Of a stretch of DNA of 64,000 nt, positions 34,201 through 48,207 are shown piece after piece. The notes beneath the pieces are model-generated. The model did no database searches. It worked only from the letters and a program-made list of their open reading frames with translations, and was not told where the DNA came from. Source of the stretch: Trogon surrucura (Eukaryota > Chordata > Aves > Trogoniformes > Trogonidae); NCBI GenBank assembly GCA_020746105.1, contig CM036620.1:26310604-26374603 (forward strand), given 5' to 3'. Position numbers and translations under genes: made by a program. The first letter of the stretch is position 1. The number at the start of each line of letters is the position of its first letter.

Positions 34201-37200
34201 CTCCACAGAGGTTAACAGAAGTTATATTAGTAAACATCATCTCACCCTCACAGTAATCTCCAGATATGGGGTACATTTGAAGCAACTCTTATATTGCTTT
34301 TGCAACATCAGCTTGGAACCATGATTAACTGTTAAAGAAGAAAATCTCAGCACAAGGCAACCTCCTTTTCTGAGCTGAGGAGAAAGTGCCATTTTACAGA
34401 AAGAGAAGTCCACAAGCTGGTTAGATTCTTTTTTCATTGTGCCAAATCAGAATGATTCAGGGAGTCTCCACAAGCTTTTTTCTGCAGAGCCCCACCTCTC
34501 ATCTCAGAAAAAAAACTAGCTGCTTCTGAACCTTTACTTTTAAAAAGAATATAAGCAAGCCAGTAAAATAATATGCAACACAATCTCACTAAATGAACAA
34601 AAGTCAAAGAAAGTTTCGTGTCTCAAATCACGTTCAGACTGGATGTAAGCCCACATTGGGCCTTTCCCAGTCTACCCAACTCCAGAGAAGTGTCACACAG
34701 AGAAGTGTCACACTAAAACATGTCACCACGAAAAAATGGGGAAAGGGACCGTCTGCTCATAACAGCCCTGAGGTTGATAGATATACTAATTTTTGATATC
34801 TGCACAAATAAAGAGCCTATTGAAAACAAGTAGCTGGTGTTAACCGCATACTTGTAGTGAACTTTGGCAGTAGTTTATTGCTGTTAGTTTTGTTGTGACC
34901 AAACGTTAAATCCTGAGCTACTAACAGAGTTGCAAAGCAATTTCACAGCACTTGTACAGCTGAATACAAAATGATTCGATTGCAAATGGGTTACCTAAGG
35001 GTCTTGAAGCATCATGCACTGTGGAGGGAGGATTGCAAATACTGCAGATCTTGCAGCCCTCCAGCATTTGAGACAACCTGCCTTCCCTCATGAGCTGCTT
35101 TAGGAGTAACTGACTGGCACTTACCTATAGCAGTGAAACTGGAGCCTTCCAAAGTACCACTGTTAATCCAGGGCTCCCTGATTCTCCTTCCCTATCTGCT
35201 AACTTTCATTTGCTAATACTCAACTTCTGTGCAATGGTCTGCTGCAACACCAGGGAGGGAGGGGCCTTTTATGTCAGCAAGGGCGTGACAAGACTAACTG
35301 CACATTTCTAAGCTGTGTTCACTCTTTTTCTATCATGCTGAAGGTTTAGCCAGCTATATGATTTAGATGTTAGCCAAAATTTCACTATAGAAATAATAGC
35401 AAAAGATATCAGGTATATAAGGAACCATGTAATTTTTTTCTTAAAAGAAAAAAAGTAATTTATTGATCAACAGAGTTATTGTTTGCAGAAAGTTCAATGG
35501 AAGTACTGATAAGATTAATAAAGACTTTGTCCTTTTTGTAATCAAAAAACCAAAGTAATTTCCTTCTCACTTGAGGTCAAGTCCTTTTTCAGGCACTGCT
35601 AATTTAACAGGGCGCAAAGAAAGCATGCTCCTTCCTGTTGCTCTATTAGCTCCAGACTAGCTATAGCTGTTTAAATGTTGTTTCTTTCATCATCCAGTCA
35701 GAGTGGACTTGGTTTCACCCAGCCAGTCATTATGCTGGCAGCACGGCTGTGTTGATGGTAGTCACTAAATTCCGTAGGCGTCAGGCACCTATCCTCATCT
35801 GGCATTCAAGTCTTCTAGTTTGCATCCTCTGTTAAACTCAGTAGCCTCTCTCAGGGCTCTGCCTGTTTGCACAACAAACAACAGAAAGGTCCATCTGCCT
35901 ATTTCTTGGGCTTTCTACTAGGGTGTATTTCAACTTGGGAAGTGCTGTCAAACAAAGCAGCTGATACCATTTCCTGGGTCGGCTCTCAGCAACCCCAGGC
36001 TCAGACCTCACTGCGAGAGGAGTGTACGCAGTGATCCAGCTGCAGAGCAGCCCAAAGTCCACAAATCTGAATGATGCCATGCATTCTGAGTGTGTCACAT
36101 CACATCTTGAACTACTGGCTACCATCCAGTATCAGGCATTTCTGACTGGTTAGTTGTCATTTGCTTCGCATGCTCTCAAATCCCAGTATCTACTAAAGCT
36201 GCATATGAAGTGTTTTATTTCGCAGGGTGACTGTCCTCCTCACAGAGTTTATAAAAGGTGTCTGACAGTCATACTCTTGAGTGCTTTAGTAGAGTGCAAT
36301 CAGGTTTTGCAAGTTAGCTTTATGGTTGCTTCTCACTTGCATTCTGAGTAATTCCTTCCATTTGCTTGCACCCATATACTAAGATTTCCTACTTTTCAGG
36401 GCTCAGAAATCTTGGCTTCTAGTGCAGCTGCAATGTCTTGCAACTCCATATTTCTCGTTATGTTTGCACATCTTTGAGAAACTCATCTAGTAATATTGCT
36501 TCGTCATGCTCCGGTGGCTCAAGAATGTTATCACCCTCATTTAATCACCTGCAACAATATGCAGACACACATTTCTATTCTGGGTCCCGTTTGACACATG
36601 CAACAAATTCTTCAAACTGCTTGGCCAAGGACTGCTGGGATAAGCAGACCACCTTCAGCAGTCACACTCCCTCTGCAAACCTGGCACCCCAGCACACTGG
36701 AAGTACAGAACATCATGGCAGGGTGGGGGGATAATTTGCAACTTCTGAAGGCAGACAAGGAACATAAAAAAAAATATACAATTTTAAATCCCTTGATCAA
36801 GTTACTGAGGTATATTTGCACAGGCACATGTTTTTATACAGCTAAATCGATGGCAAGAGAAAGTACAAAATACAAAATTTGATGTGTATATAATGACACA
36901 GAACAAAATTTGCACTTCCTAGGAAACCTTAGAGACAGTGTAACAACAAAAATAGCACACACAGCCACCGTAATAAAGATGTGATTAAAAAGACAAAATC
37001 AATTAAAAGTGAAGACTTTCAGCAGTGTCAGAATACACCCAGCACATTTGTAGTTAGGAGTTACGCACTCAAACCCCTATTCCCTTGTCACTTATTTATT
37101 ACTTACCTTAAGAGGACTCTATAAAAAGGTTGCCTGAGTTTATTCTTCCTGATTTATTCCAGGATAATCACCTGTTGCAAGGAGATGACATCCACAGCTT

Positions 37201-38000
37201 CCCTCCCAAGCTGGAGTTTCTCCCATACCATTCCCATAACCCTTTCTCTTCCACTCTTAGGACTATAAAAAGAAACAAATAGTCTTGGTAGACTTTTTTG
37301 AATGCCAGGGTTGGGCTGGTTAATGAAATTAAATCCAGGCAAGTTATCAAAGATTTAGGAGGAAATCTATCCTAAAATCTATACAAAGTGTCATAATGGT
37401 ATAAGGCCAAGGGTACACAGGGATGAGGGGTATTACAACAGAGGTACACAAATTCTTGATATTTAGTTTGCTGACCTGTCTCAGTCTTCTGACCCAAATC
37501 ATCATAACCAATTTGCAATGCACAAGAAATAGGTCACTTTGCATTACATTAATCAGCTCCACAGAAGGATAACAACTCTGAAATCTGCTTTAGGACTTCA
37601 TTTATATTTCCTTCTCATTGCAATTTTCCTGCTACTAATGATGAAACTACAATATGGTTTAAACAACTAGAACTTGAGTACCATCACAAGCAACCACCTG
37701 CTACATATTCCCCTGCATAGCCAATTTTCCCATCAGCCAAAACCTCCAAATTCATCCTAAAAATCTAGAGGAAAGAGCACAAAGAACATACACTCCATTT
37801 TGGGGAGATTTGGGTCAGTTGCACAAAAAAACCCACCCAAACCCCCAACCTAAAACCCCAAAATTCATTACATTAAAACAACTTTAATGAGATTTTTTTT
37901 TTCCTTTTAAAGGAGAAGCAATTAATTTAAGTCATTCCTTAGAAAACAAAGCAGAGGAAAAATGCTTCCTTCCCTTTTTCCCTGCCCAGCTCCCGCTTTC
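31286..38000. other. Intergenic, no gene seen
   Basis: 6.7 kb without a recognisable exon. A 15-bp perfect tandem duplication (AGAGAAGTGTCACAC twice) lies at 34684-34713. The stretch 35600-36720 is less A/T-rich and open on both strands for up to ~95 codons, but shows no domain. Confidence 0.5.
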
Positions 38001-38860
38001 TGAAGCCTTCCTCCTGACACATACTTTTTGGGTTCAGCCGAAAGCATCTTCTTTCCCTCCGCCCATCTGCTCTGTGCAGGGCTGCTGAGTTGCGACTCAT
38101 TCTGAGGAGCATCTGAAATCCCAGGGTTTAAAAAGCCGCTCGCAAGCAAGCCCTCCTCCGCTCCCAGCCTGACAGCTCCGTGAGCATATTGAACAGCAGC
38201 GCTAGCCCCCAGCAAGCCACCACCAATCCCATTATTCAGCCTGACTGCCCCCACTGTGACTATTTCAAGTGCAAAATGAGGAATTTAAAAACACCCCAAA
38301 ATTAAATACCCCACAATTTATTTTTTTTTTTAATAAAAAGAATGGCCACCCAGAGGAGCTCGTTCTCAGAGCATCCCAGCCGGCTACCTCTTCCCAGCCC
38401 ATCCTGGCAGCATCCCGACACCACAAGGGTACCTCCTCTGAGGCTGAGCATCCTCGGGCGGTTGGTGCCCAGGACTCTGCCTGCTCTATACCTTGCTCCC
38501 CGTGATCCAGGGCAGGCAGCGTGGGCAGCCAGGGATGGAGAGCAGCGTCTAGGATTTCGCTCGCAGTGACTGGTGACAGTGGCTTCTTATGCTTTTGTTG
38601 CCAGGAGCCTGGCTCTGCCTTCCCCGTAACCCCCTTTTAGGTGGCTGAAAACAGCAGCTGCTAGCCCCCTCCCTCACCCCCCGCTGCCCCCCCCTCCCCG
38701 ACACTCCTGGCTGGTCAAATCCATCTCTGACTTTTTCCTTGTGTGCCCCGAGCTCCATCCCCATGGCCCGTGAACCCCCATGGCTCGGTTAGGCTGGGTC
38801 TGTCCTGCTGCACACGTGCGCAGCCACACGCCTAAACCCACAGCTGTTTCTTGCAGGGTT
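38000..38860. promoter_or_regulatory. GC-rich, CpG-containing block
   Basis: About 0.85 kb of clearly higher G+C and CpG content (GCCGCTCGC, CCTCGGGCGG, TTCGCTCGCAG, ACGTGCGCAGCC) inside A/T-rich surroundings. It carries a CACGTG E-box at 38813-38818 and is followed at once by a TATA box. It could be a CpG-island promoter or an unrecognised first exon. An open frame on the minus strand (37922-38254) matches no family I know. Confidence 0.35.
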
Positions 38861-38880
38861 GTCATGAAACAGGAGCAGGG

Positions 38881-38887
38881 TATAAAA
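38881..38887 (+). promoter_or_regulatory. TATA box downstream of GC-rich block
   Basis: GGGTATAAAATG is a close match to the TATA consensus with a GC-rich 5' flank, placed at the edge of the GC-rich block. A start site would fall near 38910. An open frame of 93 codons starts at 38943, but it shows no recognised domain and may be untranslated. Confidence 0.3.
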
Positions 38888-38944
38888 TGTAGCCACTTCC
38901 CAACAACTCAGCCTGGAGCTACCAAAATTTCATCTGCAGCATAT

Positions 38945-41900
38945 GCCTCAACATTCAAGCATCACCTGTCCCAGAGGCACTCGAATAACCGCAGAAAATA
39001 AAGCAAATGGCACCAAACGGGACACAGAATTTCTTACCCCACAGCATCTTGTTGGTGTTATGTTTGTAAAGTCAAGCTCTTCAGAGGCACTGAAACATGA
39101 TGAAAAGAGCAGGGATCCGATGGCAGGTGTGCTCGTCGAGAGCCTCTTTCTCCTACACTCTGGCCAGAAAAATCACAAAAAGATATATTTCTATTCCTAC
39201 ATTTTTTTTCCTTCAATGCATTGACAATATTTTCAACATAATTGGTTTCAGTGTTCACGTTTTAAAGGACATAAATGGAGAGGATTTATGAGACTGACCT
39301 TTGGAGAAAAACGGCTCAAAGTAATAGAGAGAGCAGCAGAAAGAGCAATTTTAATATGTTATTCAAGGAGCTTATGTGCACTCTCCATCTGGGATGTGAC
39401 ACTGGTCATAGCTTTTCAGGAGAACCTCAAAACTATTTCTGCCCACAGGTTAGCTCTTTTAACTGATGTTTTTAAGGATGATATAGACATAAAATTCACA
39501 AGCATGGTGAACATATACCACATTGATAATCTGTAAATGAGAATACAGCAGAACTTCTTAAATCAGAGGCCTAGTTTTCAAAACAAAACTATCTTTAGCC
39601 TTTAGTATATCAAAGAGGTGATGGATAAGTTACAACAAAATCCATAATGTGCCAGAACAGGAGAAAAATTAATATGTGCTTCACTGTGTGCAACACGTAC
39701 GTGCACAATATGTGCAACACAATATGTTGTTATGAATTGTATTATAAAAGCCAAAACTACGGTATCATTGTCACACATAAATGTTTAGACATTGGTAATG
39801 TATGTTGAACATTATTACTTCATCCTTGGCTTTCATTCCTTATTAAATCACCTTATTTCCATTCAATTATTTGACTTGACAGGCTCTACTTCCTTCCTCT
39901 GAAGACACCCAGCAAAACAAAAGTATTAGCTGCTGTCTCTTACAGTCAGTTGTACCTTGGCATCTTGATGTTCTATTTTTCAGGTCCACCTGTTGACTTG
40001 ATGATCTCTGCAATCGGCTGGTTGCAGGTAAGTTCAGGAGAAAACTATGGTTCTTTCCATTGTTTTATATGTTCCAAGCTGAAATCCACCAAATGACACA
40101 TACTTTAGACATCACAACAGTTACACAGTTGTTGGGTTTTTTTTAATTTATTCATAGCATCTCCTCTCTATTACCTAAATGATGTGATCTGTCGCCCTTA
40201 AAAATATCGTATGTATGTTCTAGATGTAGCATGAAGCATAAAGCTTTTGCTTACCTTACAACTTTTCCCATCAACATTGGTTTTCAGAGAAAAATTTATA
40301 TACAATTTAAGAAGTACTATATACTGTTTTATCAGTTTCAGAACCTGTAGATTCATAATTTGTCAGCTTCTAGAATATTTTATCATCAACACGTTTTAAA
40401 TATTTTCTGAGGCAACAGAGGCCACAGGAGAAATGATCAGCCCTCTAACATCCACAGTCAGGTTCCCTTCTTTACTTACAGAAATGTGGAAATGCTGCTT
40501 TCCGAAACAAAGAGAGACTTGGGTAACCGTTCAGATGTCCTTTCCGAGGAATCGCTCGCTTTGCTCATGTTGCTGTTCACTCCCGCATCTGCAAGTTGGA
40601 GCTGAAGCTTCTCTGAGGTCAGGCCACTCCACACGATACCTCACAGATTTGGACTCAAAATGAACCCTATTTTGTGTGAGATGTTCTAATTAGAGCTAAG
40701 AATCAGATGCCAAGGGAAAGTTAAATGCCAAGCTTCAGACTTGTTTAGACTGACAGGGTTTTGACTGACGGTTTGATTTGGTTCCATGAATGACAGTGTT
40801 TAGGTGTGACTAAGCCTCTAGCCAGAAGCTTACCAGACTGCTATGTCACACATCTCTCTTCCCTACACTCACATCAAGATCAGTTCTTCGTCAGCCATTC
40901 CTATTTCAGCTGTGTGTAATTAATCCTGGGACATGGGAAAATATAGTAAATCAATTGAGCAGAATCAGACAAAGTATTTGGACTCACTGAGCATTATGAG
41001 CTGTATTTGCCCGCTTAAACTCAAAATGTGTTTGTGCAAAAAGCACTGAAAATCAGTGCCTTAAAATTAGTCACAGAAAACAGACTTCTCAAGTAGCTAA
41101 AGAAGTAGGCAAGTTAAGTAACTGCCTAACAAAGGTCAGAAAAATGTCTTTTTTGAGGGTAATTGAGATACTAAGCTGAGAGACTAGTGGTGGGTCCATG
41201 TGGAGACTTAAAGAAACCAATCAACCCTTGAACAAATTGCAGGACAAAATGGAGCAGAGTCCTTTAGGAAGAAAAACAGCACTTTACATTTCTGTGACAC
41301 CTTCCACCCTACAGGCTCCCAAAGCAGTTGGCAAATTTAACAAATTGAAGGGCATTATCAACCGTACACCAAAATCATTTTATCTGTCACTAAAGGCATC
41401 CCCACTGGAGCAAAAAGCAGTATCTGTTTAACAGGTTAGATCTGTTGTGACAAACGCTGCATCTAAGCAAAGCTATAGGGAGAGTATAATTGTCAACAGC
41501 TGGAACTGGTGTGGATTCCTGGACTGAGCAGCAGTTGGGAAAATTCTGCTAGTATTTCTCCAGTTACCACCGGCGATGAAGACTTTATCACAGATCTTGC
41601 AGACCTGTCGTGCCCAGGGCAGGCATTCTCAAGAGCCAGCTCCTTAGGGTACCCGCCTCAGCATGAGGTGCCTTCACAACCCATAGCTCTTCTCCTTGGA
41701 ATGCTTGAGTGTTATGTTCCCCAGACAGGGAGGGAGCAGAGATTGACTGTAAACACCCAGGCACAAAGACAGACGCGGTGGTCAATCAAGAGGTGCTGCA
41801 CACTTCAACAGTCAACCCTGAGAGTCTTCACCAAGGTCATCTTTCTTTCGATGCAGTCTAAACACAGGCACTCCAGAAAAAACATTACTTCTGGTGACAC

Positions 41901-44900
41901 AGCGAGGTTTCACATCCAGCAAACGATTCACAAGTGCTGCTTCCTAGAGCACACGGGTCTGACAACAGCCTGACTGAATAGCTCCTTGGAAATCTGTGAA
42001 CATCAGCAATACAGGATAGCAAAGCAGGCTAAATTCACTGTACACAAAAGACTCTTATCTAGAATGGCAAAGGAAGGAGAGTCACACCAAAAAAACTCCT
42101 CCAGTCTACAGATTCAGTGGGAATGAGTTCCACAGTCCCCATTCTCTCACAGTCATGTCAGGGACCTCAGCCCTTTTAAGGAATTATAGCCATACTTGTA
42201 GTCACCAATGCCATGATCACCAAATAGTGAAAAACAAGGTGATCACAGCATGCTTATTAAAAAAAAACCCACCCCCCAAAAAAAAACTCCCCACAAAACA
42301 AAAACCACCCCACCCAAAAAAAAACCCCGAAACAAAAAAAAAAAACTGTCAAAAAGAAGAAAGTGTAACAAAAGAGAAACACATGGTCATTGAACTGGTA
42401 CACTCCTGCTTTAAAACCAAAAAAAATAGCACCCAAAGCCCTTTCCAGGTTTGCTGCCAGACCAAAAGAAAAGCTAGGCTGTCAAAGATTGATGGATATT
42501 CTACAGTCACATGCTCATTTTGGGGTGGCACAAAGGCACGTCTGGAAATGTGTTCTGTGCTGTAGAATAAGGAAGAGCAAAATAAAATGCAGGAATAGAA
42601 TCACATGCCAAGGAGTAAAATGGATTAATTCAGCAGTCCACATCTTCCATTGATTTAAAATAGCTACAAGGTTGGTTTGTGAGTTAATCTCAAGATTATT
42701 ATAAACTGCAGTGCAAACACTCGGTGTCACCCTACTGAGCTTCTAACAGTCCTGAAAAGTCACACGTTTCACATGGCAGCTGAAACATTTTAATTGCAAA
42801 GGAGAATGAAGAGCTAGCATGGGCCAGGCCAGCTTGTCTTGTGAATGAAAGAACTGTAGAAACTTCAGGGCTTAGAAAAGCTCTCGAGAAATTGCCTAGT
42901 CAAATGCTTCTCAGGTAGGGCTAGTCATCATGGAAACCCAGCAATTTTTCAATTGGTGAGCATCTAAAGCATAATCTAAACTGTAGGATATGACTGAAGC
43001 CAACTAACATCAAGGTACAGAGGTTAGACTCCATCCCAGGATTAGAGCACACGACTCACTGTTACAGTTTGCTCACGAGAGACAAAGAATAAGATGGGGC
43101 ACTGCTTATCTAGGATACATCTTATGTTTGGGTCATCTCACTTAGCAAAAGAGTAAAGCTGTACAAAAGCTTGACTCTTTCCTTCTCCTCCCCAACTAAC
43201 AGAGAGCATACATTAATGCCAATGGTGGAATTTAACTATGCATTTGTCTTTTGTTTCTACTTTGCTTTCGGCAAGCATAGAGAAACCCTTGCTTGCTGAG
43301 AGCTGGAAGTACCTAAGGTGGTGGCCCCTGCTGGAACAGTGACTTGAGCTTAATTCCTATCCCATTCTCCCAGCCTCCTTCCCCTTACCCCATAGGGACT
43401 GATATACTTCCTATTCCATTATTCCAACCAGCAGCAATGAGTTAGCAGGACTCAGCCATGACTTTTCATGCCAAATTTTCTTCAAGAACTTAGGAAAAAT
43501 CCTTAAAAGTCACAACTTTTGCTGTCAAAGTCATGGCAGTGATGGCCACACAGATATTTTTTTCTTGTACTGTTATCTTCTATACCGAAGTTTTCCATTT
43601 CTGGTCAAAGGTGACTTATTTCTATAAATGGAAACATTTTCACACTTTAAATGCTTAAAACAAAACCCTTTTGTGTAAAAAGCCAGCCTGGGGAATTTCA
43701 TCCTTGAAGCTGAATGCATCAGAGTCCTATCAGTGCTGACAAAGGGCTCTTGGTAATGAGGTTAAAATAAAGAAACCCAAACTTGGTATTGACTCCCTAA
43801 TTCAAACAGTGTTTTAAGAAGAGGCATGCAGAAACAAGGAATCTCTTGTAGGTCTTCAGTTTCTATATGTTCAAGGAGGGAAGAATATACTTGGATGTAA
43901 ATTAAGTATAACCTTGAAGAGCTAGAGGGACAGCTGTTAAAATCCAGAAGGAATACATGTGAGGCAACAGCTGTGATACCACACGACATGCCAGCCCCAA
44001 ACACTTAGCAGAAATGCTCTGTCCTGCTAAGTGCCAGCTCCAGGGAATCCACGACGGCACCTAGCACAGTTCTGAGAGCCCCTGGTGACGCAGTGACATC
44101 AGCCCTGCGTGCACTAGGCAGTGCGCTCGCAGGTAATGGTCCTGCTGTGTTCTAACCATGGCACTTGGCAGAGCACGGTGGTGGAAGGACGTGTGATGTG
44201 ACCTTCTTGAGCTTTGTCCTGACAGAGAGCGCCTTAGCTCCAGCTCCGTGGGCACCTTCGTTGTGATCTGTTCCCACCAGCCAACTTTCAAACTAGGGAA
44301 ACTAAAATGCAGTTCCCATTAAAAAGAACGATACGAGATAGTAATGAATTTCAGAAGCTTTCAAGACGTACTGTGATGAAAAGACCAATACATAACAATT
44401 TCTTCAGCCATTTTAAGCTAAATAACCCTGTTTTACATTGCTCTTCACATAAAATTGTCCTAAAACAAAGGCTGATCCAGAATAAAATTGATTTTAAATT
44501 ACAAACTCCTTTAAAGCATTGTTTTGAGTTTTCTCTTAGATATCTTCAGGAGTCAAAAGGAAATAAAAAAAAAACCACTGTTGATTTCTTGCCTCAGAAA
44601 ACAAAAGCAATGGTGAGCAGTAACTGAATTAGATGCATAAGAAGACATTTATCCTGAAGTGAGAAGAAACTTGAATTTCACCTCTGCTCTGAAAATACAC
44701 CATCAGTAATACCTTCTGGGTGACAGTTTGATAAGGAATCTGAGACTGGTTTTCAAACTCAGGTGCTAAAATTAAAGAAAAACAAGCCTAAATTATCTAA
44801 TCTTTCCAGTAGGATTTTTGATGATACTTATCTCCCCAAATTTCAGTTCTGCTCCAAAAAAAAAATGAGACAGAATTCGGAAGAAATGCCTTAGAAAGAG

Positions 44901-45393
44901 ATTTAATATCTGAATTTACATTTTTTTTCCCCAGAAGAAACAACAAAAAAGGCTCCTTAAACCCCTGTTCTTCCCTTCACCATGCAATCTCTGGTCTATG
45001 GTCTCTTCTCTGTCATGAACTGAGCCCATTTGTGGGCTTTGCTTGATCTAATATCACATGAGTTTCTGCAATCCCTATCCCATCAAGTCCAGAAGTTACC
45101 AGGGTGCACTTTTCTTCTTCAGCAAAATACATATTACTGAAAATTTAGCGCTTCACTAAAACCAAACATTTAAGATAAAGCCTCTTTCCTAAGAGCAGGA
45201 CATACAAATGAAGACACACGATGAATATCAAAAAGGTCGTCAGGATGGGACCCAGGTGTCTGGGCTTCTGCCACCAGCTGGTGTCCTCCTTCCCTTTGCG
45301 ACTGACATGAGCAAGAACAGCTACTGCCAGAGTTCTTCCCCACATTTCTCACAGAATACATAGCACAAAGCTACATGTCAGCAGGGTCCACAG
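38945..45393. other. Intergenic, no gene seen
   Basis: 6.4 kb. An open frame of 154 codons (41509-41973 +) lies in a less A/T-rich patch and is unrecognised. The A- and C-homopolymer patch at 42258-42346 is listed separately. No RNA gene or transposon identified. Confidence 0.5.
42258..42346. repeat. A/C low-complexity tract
   Basis: Alternating A-runs and C-runs such as AAAAAAAACCCACCCCCC, about 90 bp with almost no T or G. Simple-sequence DNA that breaks any reading frame into lysine/proline runs. Confidence 0.95.
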
Positions 45394-45658
45394 CAACGGG
45401 GCAAGGAGTAATAGTTTTAAACTAAAAGAGGATTGATTTAGACTAGATATAAGGAAGATTTTTTTTTTTTACAGTGAGGGTGGTGAAACATGGAAACACA
45501 TTGTCCAGAGTAGTGGCGGAAGCCTCATCCCTGGAAACATTCAAGGTCAGGTTAGATGGGGCTCTGAGCAACCTCATCGAGTGGATGATACCCCTGATTA
45601 CTTCACAGGGATGGGATTAGGTGAATTTATTGGTCCCTTCCAAGCCAAGGCATTTTAT
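45394..45658 (+). mobile_element. CR1 3' fragment
   Basis: It begins within the end of ORF2 (AACGGGGCAAGGAGTAATAG, ATAAGGAAGATTTTTT, GTGAGGGTGGTGAAACATGG). It runs to the 3' UTR (GATGGGATTAGGTGAATTTA, TGGTCCCTTCCAAGCC) with a degraded tail. Many substitutions make it an older copy. Confidence 0.9.
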
Positions 45659-47723
45659 TAATATTTTTATTATTCTTACTTTTTTTCCAAGAAGGAGACG
45701 AAACTTTGCTTACTCTAGAAATAATACATGAAGAAAGCTTTGAAATGAGTTAAACTTTTCTTTCCACAAGCACACAGTGAAGAAGGGATAGCCAGAATGT
45801 AACAGCAGCTGTCAGCTCTAGGCGGTTTCAGGGATAGATACTCTTACCCAAAGCTCAGAATTGCAAGGCAGGGAGGGAAGCAGATGGAATAAGATATTAA
45901 AACAACAGGCTAAAAGGAGATTTTTGTCAGAAGGTGTGGTGAATTACATGGGACTACTCTGAGGAGCACTTCAGGTGTATCTGAAATAGGGTTGGTATTT
46001 CTTTTAAAAGTTTTCAATAGGGTGGGGGTTTTAAACCACAATTTTATGCATAAATGTCACAGAAAATTTGGGATCAAGGCTATAAGCAGGTCAGATTATA
46101 CACCCTAAATTCCTGGGTGTGTCTTCATGCATGTGCATGCATACACACACTTTGATAAAAACCACATTTCCATGAAAAAAACCCAACCATTTTCTAATAT
46201 AGTGAATAATTCTCATTGCTGAAGTGTGCCTTTACTGATCATTTGTTTTGTCAGTTGCAATTTTGAACTCTCCATCTGACTGTTCAGCTCAGCATAAGGC
46301 TGACCTACAGAAGAAAACATTTTTTGCTCCCTCAGGAACATAATGGGATGTTAGACTGTAATCTTTGCTAGAGTCAAATTCAAGAAACACAGCTGCGCAG
46401 TATAACAAGGAAACATTATTAAATGAATTCTTCAGTTATCTTATTCTTTTTAAGCTTTTCCCAATGCACATTCTCCTTATCTTTTTCCCAAATTATAAAA
46501 AGAAAAGGAACTAGATGTTTCTTTGTCAGAGGTACACTCTGGCAGCAAGGCACATGTCTTTGAGGTTTAAACATTGTAGCAACAGCTATAGTTCTGTCCA
46601 AACTAATTTTCAGATGAAAACAAACAAACAAACAAACGAGTAGAATGGTGAGAAATCAGAAATCCAGAGATGAAAAATATCCAGCCAGATCAGCCAATTC
46701 TTTTTTGCATGCTCCATCAGTCAAAGCTGTTCATTCTTGTAACTGGAATACAAGGAGAATTTACCAAATTTGCCTTGGAGGTATCAAAGCAGCCAGTGCC
46801 TAATGCGGATTCTGTCAGGCAAACAGCATAACTTTGTGAAGTCTTGGGTATGTTTAATATCCAGCTACACCATTAAGCTCTGCATTACAGTTTTGTCAGA
46901 AACCAGCAAGTTAATGCCAAGGAAGTAGATGAAGGCACCTCATGCAGCATCACAGCAACTGTGTAGCTTCATGAGCCACGGAGAGAAAAAAGCCTGTGCT
47001 CAATTGGCAAGATTATTCACGGCTTTTTTTTTTTTATTAATAAAATGAAAATTGTCACTTTCTCCATCTCAGTCTAGTAAAGTCAATTTGGTTTCGGTAT
47101 GATACAGAGGGCAAATACTGAGTTGCTTTTTAGCAAAACCTTTTCATACAAATTCAGGTTTTTTATTCCTCCTGTCAGTTTCTCCTTCAGCCATTGGGAT
47201 CTGAGTAACAAATCACTTTCCTTAAATCATGGAATCAAATTCTACTATTACATCACAAGCTTCATTTAGGCTTATACCTTTGTGTTAGGGTAGTGAGAAC
47301 AGAAGTTAGTCTATAGCATTGATCTTTACACATTCATTAAAAACACAGCCTTACTCTATTTTCACATTGCTGATAAGAGCTATTTCTGGACACAAATCAC
47401 TAACTGTTAGCCTTTACTTCATTCTGATCACTTTTTTTCCCCACTTGATTTCCAAATTTAAAAGTTTGCCCAACATAGAGCTGTTCTCATCAAGCCCCCA
47501 CTGGGGCTGCCAAGTGTTGCAGTAGCTAACAGTCCTGACAGAAAATGAGAATCTCTCATCAATTTTGGAGGAAACAGATTTTCCAGGAAGCAATAGACCC
47601 TGAGCAGATATCAAGATGCTTGCAAAATTGGTGATTTAGGCTAATACAGCTGACTGCCAAAAGAAATTAAAAGTTATTGCTGAGTAATGCACAACGCTAG
47701 GAACCAAAAATGTGATTTGTGAA
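45659..47723. other. Intergenic, no gene seen
   Basis: 2 kb of A/T-rich sequence. A (CAAA)n microsatellite of about five units lies at 46617-46637. No exon or transposon recognised. Confidence 0.5.
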
Positions 47724-48130
47724 ACTTGATAGCAAAATCACAGCCAGGGGAATGGGCTTCGCAGAATCAGTGGATAAAGAAGACCCCGTTGAGGTTGACT
47801 CTAGTCTGGAACCATGAAGAGACATGAAAAGTGTAGAATAAGTGGGAGGCATGGCCATGGGCCCATGGCACCCAGGCAGGGACACACGGCAGGTGAAGAG
47901 TTTGATTGGGGTGGTACGGCTGTCAAAGCATAATGCAGGTGTCCTCAGGTGAGCTCAGGGAGGACGAAAACCTCCCATGGAGCAGAAGCGCAAAAGCTCA
48001 CTTGGTCTTGATTTTCAGTATGAATACTGACTGTGAAACCAGGGCGTCACGATTTTCCTGGCAGGAGGTGTCAGAAAAGTTACCACGGGGATAATTGGCT
48101 TGTGGCAGCCAAGCAATCACAGCGACATCA

Positions 48131-48161
<31 letters not shown>

Positions 48162-48207
48162 GCATTGTGAAGCAGAATTGGCCAAGCGTTGGATTGTTCA
48201 CCCACTA
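47724..48207 (+). pseudogene. 28S rRNA pseudogene segment (domain V region)
   Basis: Diverged copy of the 3' half of vertebrate 28S rRNA. Clear matches run in order: AGAAGACCCCGTTGAGGTTG and TGTAGAATAAGTGGGAGG (47780-47850), GGTGTCCTCAGGTGAGCTCA and GGAGCAGAAGCGCAAAAGCT (47938-48000), GTCAGAAAAGTTACCACGGG at the peptidyl-transferase region (48069-48090), TTTTTGATCCTTCGATGTCG, and GTTGGATTGTTCACCCACTA ending at 48207. An expansion segment and about 20 bases after CACGATT are deleted. Substitutions are spread throughout. Not functional: it is one short segment, with no rDNA neighbours, joined directly to a CR1 tail. Confidence 0.93.

Noticed and set aside
41509-41973. 154-codon plus-strand open frame
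   Set aside because: No domain, signal or splice structure recognised, so not supported as a gene.
42258-42346. Possible CRISPR-like or satellite repeat
   Set aside because: It is A/C low-complexity sequence with no repeat-spacer structure.
47724-48207. A functional rRNA locus
   Set aside because: Only a part of 28S is present, with deletions and many substitutions, and no 18S, 5.8S or spacer sequence nearby.
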